In this document: piece after piece, positions 1 through 7,661 of the stretch
Layout: the number at the start of each line of letters is the position of its first letter
Position numbering within the stretch: position 1 is the stretch's first letter
Source: Laceyella sacchari
GTDB taxonomy: Bacteria; Bacillota; Bacilli; Thermoactinomycetales; Thermoactinomycetaceae
DNA length: 64,000 nt
Assembly (NCBI RefSeq): GCF_004343255.1
Contig: NZ_SMDD01000001.1
Coordinates: 570,577-634,576 of the forward strand
Reading direction: 5' to 3'
Notes under the pieces: generated by a model
Seen by the model: only the letters and a program-made list of their open reading frames with translations
What the model was told of the DNA's origin: nothing
Databases searched by the model: none
Program-made: the position numbers and the translations under genes

Positions 1-99
1 ACCCGCTTGGCTATCTACTTCCTCAGCGAAAATGGCGGAAGGCAGGGCGGCGCTTGCCATCAAAACGAAGGAAGCGATGAGGGAAACGCGTTTCTTCAC
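1..99 (-). CDS. N-terminus of an exported protein (partial)
   Basis: On the minus strand a GTG start at 97-99 follows a strong AAAGGAGG ribosome site at about 6 bases. The 33 visible residues begin MKKR, continue with a hydrophobic run (residues 5-24) and a probable signal peptidase I site after the alanine preceding EEVD. The gene runs off the left edge, so nothing can be said of its mature domain. It is probably secreted or cell-wall associated. The start is GTG, which an ATG-only search would miss. Confidence 0.75.
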   Translation of the reverse strand, partial: MKKRVSLIASFVLMASAALPSAIFAEEVDSQAG

Positions 100-804
100 G
101 AAAAAATCCTCCTTTTGATTTGTGGATTTGATTGGTTGGGTAAGTGGTTCTGATGCAAAAGAACATGATTTGCGTCAGCACAATGCACCTGTTGTCATGA
201 GTCAAGCGATGCCTGTCAGTGATCCGTCCCCCGGCGAGGAGACTCGACGCGCTAGTAGGTAGAAATTAGCAGAATATACGGAAATATATGATTCATCAGT
301 CATTTTCAGAGGTGAGTACATGGCATGAGTCAAAACGCGGGGCGGACATAACACTTCGACGGGATGTGGTGGGAATACAAATTTCTAACACGCCTCCCTG
401 CCGTTGGGTAGATGTTGTACTGTGGAAGGACAATTGTCATGTAAGGCAAAGATCATTATAAACCAAGGGTTGGATGAGGTGGCTGCTCGTGTAGAAATGG
501 CACAGGCGGGAGTGCTTTTTTTTCCAGCCTCCTTTCAGTTTGTTATATTATCTTTTCGTGAACAAATTAAGTTTTCCTTCTTTAATCGATAAAAAAATAA
601 ATAAATTTATTACCGATAATAAATGGAATTATATATATTCAACTTAGAAGATGTGGAATGATATGGGAAATATTTGCATTGGCATATGCTGAAGCAATGT
701 AAATCGGGAAAGCGGATACGTATGATAAGAATTTAAAAAGCATAACAAAATCTCTTGTGCGCGACTGGTCATTCTTGGTTATAAATGGCGCGTTCGGCGC
801 AAAG
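100..804. other. Intergenic region, no convincing gene
   Basis: This stretch holds short open frames without ribosome sites or recognisable content. It presumably carries the promoter of the minus-strand exported protein at its left end. The only ordered feature I see is an AT-rich palindrome at 605-624 (ATTTATTA, four bases, TAATAAAT), which could be an operator or chance in AT-rich DNA. Confidence 0.5.
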
Positions 805-825
805 AAAAAAGGCCTTATCAGGCCC
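805..825 (-). terminator. Rho-independent terminator of the 64-residue gene
   Basis: Read on the minus strand, GGCCT-GATA-AGGCC is followed at once by six T residues. It starts a few bases after the stop codon of the gene at 828-1022. Confidence 0.75.
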
Positions 826-827
826 CG

Positions 828-1022
828 CTACGATTGGTCGATGTGAAATTTCCCCATCTCTTTGCGCAATTGGGTTAAATAATCCGCCGTTTCCTGTTTT
901 TTTGCTGGATGGTAGCGGTGGGGATGTTCGGAGATTTCACGCAAGAGTTGCTCAGCTCTGCGGTAGCTGGCTTGCAACAGCCGATAATAAGAGATTTTAG
1001 CCGGTGTGGTTGTTGTGTTCAT
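828..1022 (-). CDS. Small hypothetical protein, 64 residues
   Basis: ATG at 1020-1022 lies eight bases after an AAGGAG ribosome site; a GTG nine bases further upstream overlaps that site and is unlikely. The product begins MNTTTT, is rich in Arg, Lys, Glu and Gln, and looks like a single helical, soluble cytoplasmic protein with no membrane segment. I do not recognise the family. The good ribosome site and the terminator just downstream argue that it is real. It stands alone, convergent with nothing. Confidence 0.6.
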   Translation of the reverse strand: MNTTTTPAKISYYRLLQASYRRAEQLLREISEHPHRYHPAKKQETADYLTQLRKEMGKFHIDQS

Positions 1023-1031
1023 GTTGACCAC

Positions 1032-1332
1032 TCCTTGCGAAATGATCCGGACAATTCAAATAATATCAAATCATTGGCGATGATGGAATATGACGGTGTC
1101 CGTTTCTAAAGGCTGTTCATGAAACAGATGAAAAAAGGAGGGACTTGGATTACAGAAATTATTCTGTTGTATTATAATGGTTACATAACTGGGATTGTCT
1201 GATCAATCAAGTTGGCTTATATGAAGGCGGTGAAAAACGCTTTTTTTTAATGAGCGCCAACAAATGAGAAATCGGTGTGAGTGACACCGGGTATGTTTAT
1301 CAGACATTCCTTAAAAGAAAAAGTGAGGCAAT
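1032..1332. other. Intergenic region
   Basis: About 300 bases between divergent genes. It must hold both promoters, but I cannot pick a confident -35/-10 pair. No gene is visible. Confidence 0.4.
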
Positions 1333-2337
1333 ATGAAGATCGGTTATCGTACGGTGAAGACGGCTATTGGGACGGGTTTATCTTTAGCCATCGCCCAATG
1401 GCTTGGTTTGCAATTTTATAGTTCGGCTGCTGTAATTACTATCTTATGCATTAAAACGACGAAGAAAAAATCTTACCAAACCGCATGGGAGAGAGTACTC
1501 GCATGTGTGTTGGGATTGGTCTTGGCCATACTGGTCTTTGAACTGCTCGGATACCATGCTTGGGGGTTAACCATCCTGATGCTATTGTTGATCCCCCTCT
1601 GCGTCAAGCTGAAAGCAACGGACGGCATTACGACGGCGACCGTGGTCATTTTGCATCTGTATATCCTGAAAGAGGTGTCCCTCCCCATTGTTATTAACGA
1701 GGGGCTACTGATCGTTATCGGGATCGGAATGGCGGTGTTGGCCAATATGCATATGCCGAGCAGTGAAAAAAAGTTGAAAGAGATTCAACAGCAGATCGAA
1801 GCCAACTTCAAGGCCATTTTGCGCGAACTGGCCGCTTATTTGCGTGATAAGGATCAACAGTGGGACGGCAAAGAGATCACGGAAACGGCCCGGTTGTTGA
1901 AAGAAGCTAAGGCGTTGGCTCTGCGTGATATAGAAAATGTGGCTCCTTACGACTGCGCGTATTATTACCGTTACTTTGAAATGCGTGAGCGGCAGTTTGA
2001 AATTCTGGAACGGATCGCGCCCAGTGTTTCCTCATTGGATCATTGTTGCCAGGAGAGCCTTATCGTCGGCGAATTCTTGGATCGCTTGGCCGGCGCGGTT
2101 CATCCGGGCAATACCGCATCGCATTATTTGGAGGAATTGGAGCAGATCAGTCGTCGTTTTAAAGAGTCGGCTTTGCCGCAAACGCTTGAGGAATTTGAGA
2201 CGCGCGCAGCGGTGTATCACTTTATCGGTGAAATGAAGCGCTATTTGAAAATTAAAAGGGACTTATGGATTAAGCAGAAGCAGAAGGAAGAGACCAAAAA
2301 GAACAAATTCAATTGGAAAAAAGAGGGATGTTTGTAA
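1333..2337 (+). CDS. Aromatic acid exporter-like membrane protein
   Basis: 334 residues. The N-terminal ~145 residues form about four to five membrane segments including the conserved-looking TVKTAIGTGLSLAIAQWLG start and an ITILCIKTTKKKS segment typical of the ArAE_1 (DUF939, YqjA/YgaE-like) family. The remaining ~190 residues are a soluble, helical, charged domain as in the ArAE_1 C-terminal domain. Family members are thought to export aromatic acids or related compounds across the cytoplasmic membrane; the substrate here is unknown. The ribosome site is weak (AGTGAGG). It is a single gene with a long terminator hairpin after it. Confidence 0.8.
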   Translation: MKIGYRTVKTAIGTGLSLAIAQWLGLQFYSSAAVITILCIKTTKKKSYQTAWERVLACVLGLVLAILVFELLGYHAWGLTILMLLLIPLCVKLKATDGITTATVVILHLYILKEVSLPIVINEGLLIVIGIGMAVLANMHMPSSEKKLKEIQQQIEANFKAILRELAAYLRDKDQQWDGKEITETARLLKEAKALALRDIENVAPYDCAYYYRYFEMRERQFEILERIAPSVSSLDHCCQESLIVGEFLDRLAGAVHPGNTASHYLEELEQISRRFKESALPQTLEEFETRAAVYHFIGEMKRYLKIKRDLWIKQKQKEETKKNKFNWKKEGCL

Positions 2338-2341
2338 TCCG

Positions 2342-2402
2342 TGCCGGGAGGGAAATGGGGATTCGACCGCCAAAGTGAGCCCCTATTCTTCCCGGTGTTT
2401 TA
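2342..2402 (+). terminator. Long hairpin terminator after the exporter gene
   Basis: CCGGGAGGGAAATGGGG pairs imperfectly with CCCCTATTCTTCCCGG about 18 bases later and is followed by a T-rich run. Confidence 0.65.
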
Positions 2403-2443
2403 TGTTTTTAAGAATAAATCATATAATACCGCACGAAATGTTT

Positions 2444-2471
2444 TTGGAAGATATGAAATTTACTATATAAT
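2444..2471 (+). promoter_or_regulatory. Sigma-A type promoter for the acetyltransferase-like gene
   Basis: TTGGAA (2444-2449), 16 bases, TATAAT (2466-2471). It would give a leader of about 150 bases before the next gene. Confidence 0.55.
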
Positions 2472-2626
2472 GGGATGGGGGAGATGGGATTTCTTTAGCG
2501 TAGTAAAAGGCGCTTGGCGGGCATTTGTGCCGCGTTTTGCGGTGCGATGTTACTGGGGTGTGTCTGGCAAATCAACTTCCTTTGCCACCGCTAGGATGAA
2601 AACTTTGTAGGAAGCGGGATGATGAA

Positions 2627-3241
2627 ATGATTATTAAACAGTTGGGAGCACAACATATTAGTAAAGCAAGCATTTTACTTACCCATTCTTTTATTAAAAA
2701 TGAACCGATGGCTGCTTTCTTGCAGATTCCCGAGGATGCATTTTACCGTTATTGTTATTTAACATTGGTTAAAGCTGTGGAACAACAAATGTCTTTTGTG
2801 GCGATGGAAGGAGAGCATTTGGCTGCCGTCGTTCTTGGTCGAAAAGCGACGGTGCCTTTTCTTAATAAAGAGGAAACCAAGAAAGTGTGTCCGGAACTGG
2901 ATCCGATCATTACCTTATTTGAAGAAATAGAGAAAAAAGCTGCTTCTTGTCTCGGTCCTGATACTCTTGTGTTGGAAATGGGGGCCAGTCATAGCGATTT
3001 TACTGGGCAAGGATTGGTACAACAATTGGAGAAACGCGTTGTTGAACAAGGCCAATCACAAGGGTATAACAAAGTGGCGATGATATGCACCAATGAAGCT
3101 TCCAAGCATATTTTTCGAAAGTTATTTCCGGCCACGGTGGCTGGCGGGATCAGTTATAAAGAATTTGTTTATCAAGGACAAGCTGTTTTTTCGGGAATAG
3201 AGCAAGACACAACGTGTGAATTGCTGTTTGCAAAAATTTGA
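2627..3241 (+). CDS. GNAT-like N-acetyltransferase family protein
   Basis: 204 residues, cytoplasmic. The fold pattern is that of a GNAT: an early helical region (STHSFI...EPMAAFL), central strands, a QGL-containing loop around residues 125-130 at the acetyl-CoA site, and a late TNEASKHIFRKLF segment resembling the usual N...A..LY.K.GF motif. The acetyl-CoA loop departs from the R/QxxGxG/A consensus, so activity is uncertain. The ribosome site is poor. It is a single gene; the substrate cannot be predicted. Confidence 0.6.
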   Translation: MIIKQLGAQHISKASILLTHSFIKNEPMAAFLQIPEDAFYRYCYLTLVKAVEQQMSFVAMEGEHLAAVVLGRKATVPFLNKEETKKVCPELDPIITLFEEIEKKAASCLGPDTLVLEMGASHSDFTGQGLVQQLEKRVVEQGQSQGYNKVAMICTNEASKHIFRKLFPATVAGGISYKEFVYQGQAVFSGIEQDTTCELLFAKI

Positions 3242-3288
3242 TGATGTTCAAAAGTGATGGGGCGAAATGAAAAGCCATCTTCCCTATA

Positions 3289-3322
3289 CAAACCGTTTTC
3301 CCTTAGGGGGAAGCGGTTTTTG
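3289..3322. terminator. Hairpin terminator between convergent genes
   Basis: AAACCGTTTTCCC pairs with GGGGGAAGCGGTTT around a three-base loop, with A and T runs on both sides. It can serve both the acetyltransferase gene (plus) and the small gene at 3365-3604 (minus). Confidence 0.7.
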
Positions 3323-3364
3323 TGTGGAGTAAGCAGTGAAATGCTGAGAGAGTCAAGGGATTGC

Positions 3365-3604
3365 TCACTCTTCTCCCCTGGGTTCGCGCCGAGCGTGGAA
3401 ATGGATCTGGATGGCTTTTTTTTCGGTTTCACTCGGGGGAATTGTGGAGATGGAGAGGGTTGTGGAATCCAGCTGTTCTTCTTCCATATCTTCTCGTTCA
3501 AAAAAATGGTTCATGAAAATCCATTCCGGCTGAATCATGCCCATTGCCACTTGCGTATAGGGAAGAAATCTTGGATGGGTTGGGATTTTTTCTTCTTTTG
3601 TCAA
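3365..3604 (-). CDS. Small hypothetical protein with TTG start, 79 residues
   Basis: A TTG at 3602-3604 lies eight bases after GGAGG on the minus strand, an ideal spacing; an upstream GTG overlaps the ribosome site itself. The product starts MTKEEKIPTHPRF, has a YTQVAMGMIQPEWIF core and an acidic stretch (EREDMEEEQ), no membrane segment and no cysteine. I do not recognise the family. It ends at a bidirectional terminator. Confidence 0.6.
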   Translation of the reverse strand: MTKEEKIPTHPRFLPYTQVAMGMIQPEWIFMNHFFEREDMEEEQLDSTTLSISTIPPSETEKKAIQIHFHARREPRGEE

Positions 3605-3830
3605 AGAAAACACCTCCGTATGCCTATAATCAAGTATATGCTTGTGCGAGCTTGCCCCATGTGAAAGAAAGCGTTTTTTTGCCGCATTTTTCTTATTGAG
3701 TTTGTTTCGGATTGCGAAATATAATAACTAACGTGTGCAGGTCAGAGTCGTGACGGATAAAGTGTCCAAAGGCTTCGCATCTGGTAAAGGTCATTTTTAC
3801 GTTATTTGCTAGATACACTCCAATGGAATT

Positions 3831-3894
3831 GGCTGCAAACGTTTTTCTCATACGTCCAGTTCCTGTGGCAAGCATGGGAAAAACGTTTGCAGCC
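3831..3894. promoter_or_regulatory. Paired LacI-type operator-like inverted repeats
   Basis: GGCTGCAAACGTTTTTC (3831-3847) is exactly inverted at 3878-3894. Each arm is itself centred on AAACGTTT, with a GCAAACG half like LacI/GalR-family and cre operators. The centres are 44 bases apart and the pair sits just upstream of the MFS gene. It may be two operators that can be bridged by a tetrameric repressor, or simply a 17-bp stem in the leader RNA. Confidence 0.5.
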
Positions 3895-3961
3895 AGTTGG
3901 CGTGCGCGAAACACACGCAAGTAAATACGGACAGATGGGGGATATGGGAGGAACGATACGG

Positions 3962-5152
3962 ATGAGATTGTGGACAAAAGATTTTATCTTGATTTGTCTG
4001 GCAAACTTTTTCTTGTTTGGCGGATTTTTTGTGTTGTTGTCAACCTTGCCGGTATATGCCGTAGATGAATTGCACGCACAGGAACAGCAAGTGGGTTTGG
4101 TAATTGGCATATTCACGATGGCTTCTGTTCTGATGCGGCCTTACGGTGGATTGCTGGTCGATCAGTTGGATAGAAAAACTATTCTGGTGTGGACGATCGG
4201 ATTGTATTTGGCCTCGACGATCGGGTATTTTGCGGCCATGAGCTTTCTCTTGCTGTTGGTGATCCGCTTGTTGCACGGCGGGGCGTTTGGCATGGCTACC
4301 ACTGCTTTGGGTGCGGCGGTGAATGATATCATTCCGCCAGCCAAGCGCGGAGAAGGGCTGGGTTACTTTGGAACATCCAACATGCTGGCGATGGTTGTCG
4401 GGCCGGCGTTTGGACTCTGGGTGGTTCAATCCCTGTCATATACCTGGCTCTTTCTGCTTTGCGGCTTATTTGTATTGATCAGCCTGTTGTTAATCATGCA
4501 GGTGAAGTTTCCTAAAAAAGCCAATCCCGCTCCGTCTATGCGCATCCGTCTTACGGATTGGGGAAAGATGATTGAGCGCAAAGCGTTTTCCTACTCAATG
4601 CCGATTATTGGTTTTGCCATGGTGTTTGGGGGCATTGTGTCGTTTATTTCGCTGTATGCAGCTGAATTGGGAGACAAAGATATGGCTGGCGGCTTTTATT
4701 TTTTCTATGCGCTGGCCTTGGTCATCGCCCGATTGTTGTCGGGGCGCCTGTTTGACCGTAAAGGGCCGGATTCTGTCGTGTATCCCAGCATCGCTTGTTA
4801 TGTTATCGGGTTGATCTGCATGGCGATGGCGGAAGATCAGGCACTTTTTTACACAGCGGGGGCGTTTATCGGCGCTGGCTATGGAAGCATTCAGCCCTGC
4901 TTGCAGGCCATGGTTATCTCAAAGGTGACAGCGGCAAGACGCGGTGCGGCCACGGCAACGTTTTTCATCGCCGCTGACGTCGGAATTGGCGTAGGCTCTT
5001 TCTTGTTGGGGATGATCGCCGCTTGGTTAGGTTACCGAGGGATGTTTTTGTTCGCGCTGTTCTTTGTCGCCGCTTCTGCACTGTTGTATTGGAAGGCGCG
5101 GCGGGCGGAAACGGGCACTGGTCACCCGGATGTGACGCGTTTAAGCGCGTAA
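3962..5152 (+). CDS. Major facilitator superfamily exporter
   Basis: The likely start is the ATG at 3962, ten bases after GGGAGG, giving 396 residues, the usual size for a 12-segment MFS protein; an open frame reaches further upstream but has no ribosome site and crosses the operator-like repeat. The first segment (KDFILICLANFFLFGGFFVLLSTLPVY) and the GGLLVDQLDRK loop between segments 2 and 3 match the MFS signature. It resembles drug or metabolite exporters of the YwoG/YfkF kind. The substrate is unknown. The paired inverted repeats upstream suggest repression by a LacI-type regulator not encoded next to it. Confidence 0.85.
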   Translation: MRLWTKDFILICLANFFLFGGFFVLLSTLPVYAVDELHAQEQQVGLVIGIFTMASVLMRPYGGLLVDQLDRKTILVWTIGLYLASTIGYFAAMSFLLLLVIRLLHGGAFGMATTALGAAVNDIIPPAKRGEGLGYFGTSNMLAMVVGPAFGLWVVQSLSYTWLFLLCGLFVLISLLLIMQVKFPKKANPAPSMRIRLTDWGKMIERKAFSYSMPIIGFAMVFGGIVSFISLYAAELGDKDMAGGFYFFYALALVIARLLSGRLFDRKGPDSVVYPSIACYVIGLICMAMAEDQALFYTAGAFIGAGYGSIQPCLQAMVISKVTAARRGAATATFFIAADVGIGVGSFLLGMIAAWLGYRGMFLFALFFVAASALLYWKARRAETGTGHPDVTRLSA

Positions 5153-5162
5153 TCGAAAAGTG

Positions 5163-5224
5163 AAGGAAGATGATTAAGGGATGGTTTTTGGTGCGATATG
5201 CGGCCAGGAATCATCCTTTTTTGA
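5163..5224 (+). terminator. Terminator of the MFS gene
   Basis: AAGGAAGATGATT pairs with AATCATCCTT across a ~35-base loop region, with one bulged base, followed by six T residues. Confidence 0.5.
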
Positions 5225-5296
5225 TAATTGGCATGTGTGATTTCCCCGGAAATACCTGAGGGAAACGGCAGATGCATAAGAGTGCCTAAGTGGTTC

Positions 5297-5323
5297 TGTC
5301 ACAAAGTCACCTGTTTCCTCGTC
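5297..5323 (+). promoter_or_regulatory. ECF41-type sigma factor promoter
   Basis: TGTCACA (5297-5303), exactly 16 bases, CGTC (5320-5323), 32 bases upstream of the FAD oxidoreductase ATG. This is the promoter form I recall for ECF41 sigma factors, and the second gene of the operon encodes one, so autoregulation is the natural reading. Confidence 0.85.
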
Positions 5324-5354
5324 ATATTAGTAAAACAGGGAATAAGGTGATAAC

Positions 5355-6656
5355 ATGAAAAAATATGATGTAGCCATCATAGGTGGCGGGCTCTCCGGTT
5401 TGGCGGCGTCCATTTATTTGGCCAAAGCTGGGAAAGCGGTTGCTGTATTGGAAAAATCCGATCGCCTAGGTGGGCGCGCAGGCACGGTACACAAGAACGG
5501 AGCTCTGTTTAATCTAGGTGGGCATGCGCTGTATCGCGGGGGTGAAGCTTTTTCTATTTTGCGGGAATTGGGTGTCGAGGTTCAAGGCGGGATTCCTAAC
5601 GCAAAGGGTTACGCCATGTGGAAGAATGACATGTATCCCTTGCCGGACAGCGTGGGGTCGCTTCTAACTTCCAAGCTGTTAACTTTTTACGGGAAAAAAG
5701 AGTTTGTTAGCCTCATGGTTCGACTAAGCCGGATCGAGCCCCATGCCGTCGGCCGAATCAGTTTGCGAGAGTGGGCGGAGAAAACCATACAGGATCCGAT
5801 GGCACGCCATATCTTTTATGCATTATGCCGAACCACAACCTTTGCGAACGATCCCGATCATCAGCTGGCTGGGGCGACCATAGAACAGTTGCAGAGAGGT
5901 TTGAAAGAGAGTGTTCTCTATGTGGACGGAGGCTGGGAGTCTATTGTCAATAGCCTGCGGGATCAAGCCGTCGTTGCCGGGGTTACATTGCTGAACCGGC
6001 AGACGGCAACACAAATCGAGCGAAGTGGCAAGATTTATCGCATTCATTTTGCGGATGGCGCCATGCTTGAAGTGCCTTATGTGATCGTCACCGTCGGTCC
6101 CGCGCAGACTTGCCGGCTCATTAAAGATGCAGAGCGCACTTCGCTCCGAAAATGGAGAGAGCAAGCCCGCCCGATTATCGCCGCCTGCCTTGATCTGGGA
6201 CTTAAGCGGTTGCCCAATCCCAAGCATCATTTTGTTATCGGCATTGACCAGCCTGTCTTTTTCACGAATCATTCCGCAGCTTCCAGGTTGAGCGAAGATG
6301 GCATTACAGTGGTGCATCTTGTCAAGTATCTCGGTGCGGAGCCCGGCAACCCCAGCGAGGATGAAAGACAATTAGAGCAGGTCATGGATCTTCTTCATCC
6401 CCGGTGGAGAAAGGAAGTTGTCGCTCGGCAATTCTTGCCAAACATGACCGTTGTACATGATTCGGTTACGGTGGATAAAACATCATTTTCCGGACCGGAA
6501 GTTCCTGAAATGCGTGGCTTGTACATCGCGGGCGATGGGTGCGGACATGGAGAAATGCTGGCGGATGCGGCACTGGCCAGCGGGAAAAGGGCGGCTCTTC
6601 GCATCATTCAGGAATTTGTTATGAACCATGACGAAAGTGGGGTCAGCCTATACTGA
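5355..6656 (+). CDS. FAD-dependent amine oxidase/phytoene desaturase-like oxidoreductase
   Basis: 433 residues. The N-terminus has the dinucleotide-binding motif GGGLSGLAASIYLAKAG, then E of the second strand and the GGRAGT segment typical of the flavin amine oxidase/CrtI superfamily. The C-terminus carries the GLYIAGDG flavin-contacting motif. It is cytoplasmic or membrane-associated; the substrate is unknown. Its stop overlaps the ATG of the ECF41 sigma gene, so the two are co-transcribed from the ECF41 promoter. ECF41 factors are known to sit beside a single oxidoreductase, decarboxylase or epimerase gene that is their target, and this gene fits that role. Confidence 0.85.
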   Translation: MKKYDVAIIGGGLSGLAASIYLAKAGKAVAVLEKSDRLGGRAGTVHKNGALFNLGGHALYRGGEAFSILRELGVEVQGGIPNAKGYAMWKNDMYPLPDSVGSLLTSKLLTFYGKKEFVSLMVRLSRIEPHAVGRISLREWAEKTIQDPMARHIFYALCRTTTFANDPDHQLAGATIEQLQRGLKESVLYVDGGWESIVNSLRDQAVVAGVTLLNRQTATQIERSGKIYRIHFADGAMLEVPYVIVTVGPAQTCRLIKDAERTSLRKWREQARPIIAACLDLGLKRLPNPKHHFVIGIDQPVFFTNHSAASRLSEDGITVVHLVKYLGAEPGNPSEDERQLEQVMDLLHPRWRKEVVARQFLPNMTVVHDSVTVDKTSFSGPEVPEMRGLYIAGDGCGHGEMLADAALASGKRAALRIIQEFVMNHDESGVSLY

Positions 6657-7540
6657 TGGACACAGAAAAACTGTACACAGAAACGAAGCCTTTGCTGATT
6701 TCGTTGGCATACCGCATGTTGGGTAGCATGATGGATGCGGAAGACATTGTACAGGAAGCGTTTATTTCCTTGAATGAAATCCCGTCAGCCCATGTGCGCA
6801 ATCCAAAGTCTTATTTATGCAAAATAGTGACCCATCGTTGTATCGACTTGCTCAAATCAGCCCGCAAACAGCGTGAGGTATATGTCGGCCCATGGTTGCC
6901 GGAGCCGATCATTACAGATAGAAATTCAGATGAGCTTTCGGAACAGTATGTGCAGAAAGAGACGATTTCCACAGCCTATCTATTGCTGTTGCAGCAGCTA
7001 TCGTGGACGGAGCGTGTTGTGTTTTTGTTGCGGGAGGTTTTGCAATTTGATTACGATGAAATAGCGGAGATTGTAAACAAAAGCAGTGTGAATTGCCGGC
7101 AAATCTTCAGCCGGGCCAAACGAAGCATCCATGGCGTCCCTGCAAATGGTGGGGAAATGCATGAGAAGGCGGGGGCAGTGGTTGAACAGTTTATCCAGGC
7201 GTTATCAATCGGAAATGTGAATCAATTGCTGGATTTGCTGTCGACAGATGCAACCCTGATCACCGATGGCGGGGGTAAAGTCAGAGCGGCGATCCGTCCG
7301 ATCATGGGCATGGACCGCATTATTCGTTTCTTTGCTGGAACCTTGCCCAAGGTGCCAGCGGGTGCGTCACTCCAAATGCGAAACGTCAACGGGCAGCCAG
7401 GCATCGTTGCACTAGATGGTAATCAGGTTTTTTGTGTCATTTCGTTTCACATGCAAGAGGAGCGCATCAAGGCGATCTACATGGTTGTCAATCCGGATAA
7501 ATTGATGGCTGTGCAAAAGGAGATACAGGGGCTGACCTGA
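6656..7540 (+). CDS. sigJ: ECF41-family RNA polymerase sigma factor (SigJ-like)
   Basis: 294 residues. Region sigma-2 is at about 10-75 and sigma-4 at about 105-158, followed by a SnoaL-like C-terminal domain of ~130 residues. All three ECF41 hallmarks are present: WLPEP in the linker (residues 80-84), DGGGK (204-208) and NPDKL (279-283). In ECF41 factors the fused C-terminal domain replaces an anti-sigma factor and tunes activity. The ATG overlaps the stop of the FAD oxidoreductase gene. The operon has a perfect ECF41 promoter upstream, so positive autoregulation is expected. The activating signal is unknown. Confidence 0.92.
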   Translation: MDTEKLYTETKPLLISLAYRMLGSMMDAEDIVQEAFISLNEIPSAHVRNPKSYLCKIVTHRCIDLLKSARKQREVYVGPWLPEPIITDRNSDELSEQYVQKETISTAYLLLLQQLSWTERVVFLLREVLQFDYDEIAEIVNKSSVNCRQIFSRAKRSIHGVPANGGEMHEKAGAVVEQFIQALSIGNVNQLLDLLSTDATLITDGGGKVRAAIRPIMGMDRIIRFFAGTLPKVPAGASLQMRNVNGQPGIVALDGNQVFCVISFHMQEERIKAIYMVVNPDKLMAVQKEIQGLT

Positions 7541-7594
7541 GGTACGCTTAATCAATACCACGGGGACAAGTTCTAATCGCAGGAGCATTTGATG

Positions 7595-7648
7595 CGACAA
7601 GGCATTTGCGTTTTGGTTGCAACCGGACGCAAATGCCTTGTCGTTTCT
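7595..7648. terminator. Strong bidirectional hairpin
   Basis: A perfect 16-bp stem (CGACAAGGCATTTGCG and its complement at 7595-7610 and 7628-7643) with a 17-base loop lies between the convergent sigma and rRNA methyltransferase genes, followed by TTTCTCTT. Confidence 0.75.
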
Positions 7649-7661
7649 CTTGCTCATGATA

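Noticed and set aside
404-592. 62-codon plus-strand open frame
   Set aside because: No ribosome site, no family character, poly-T content; judged chance.
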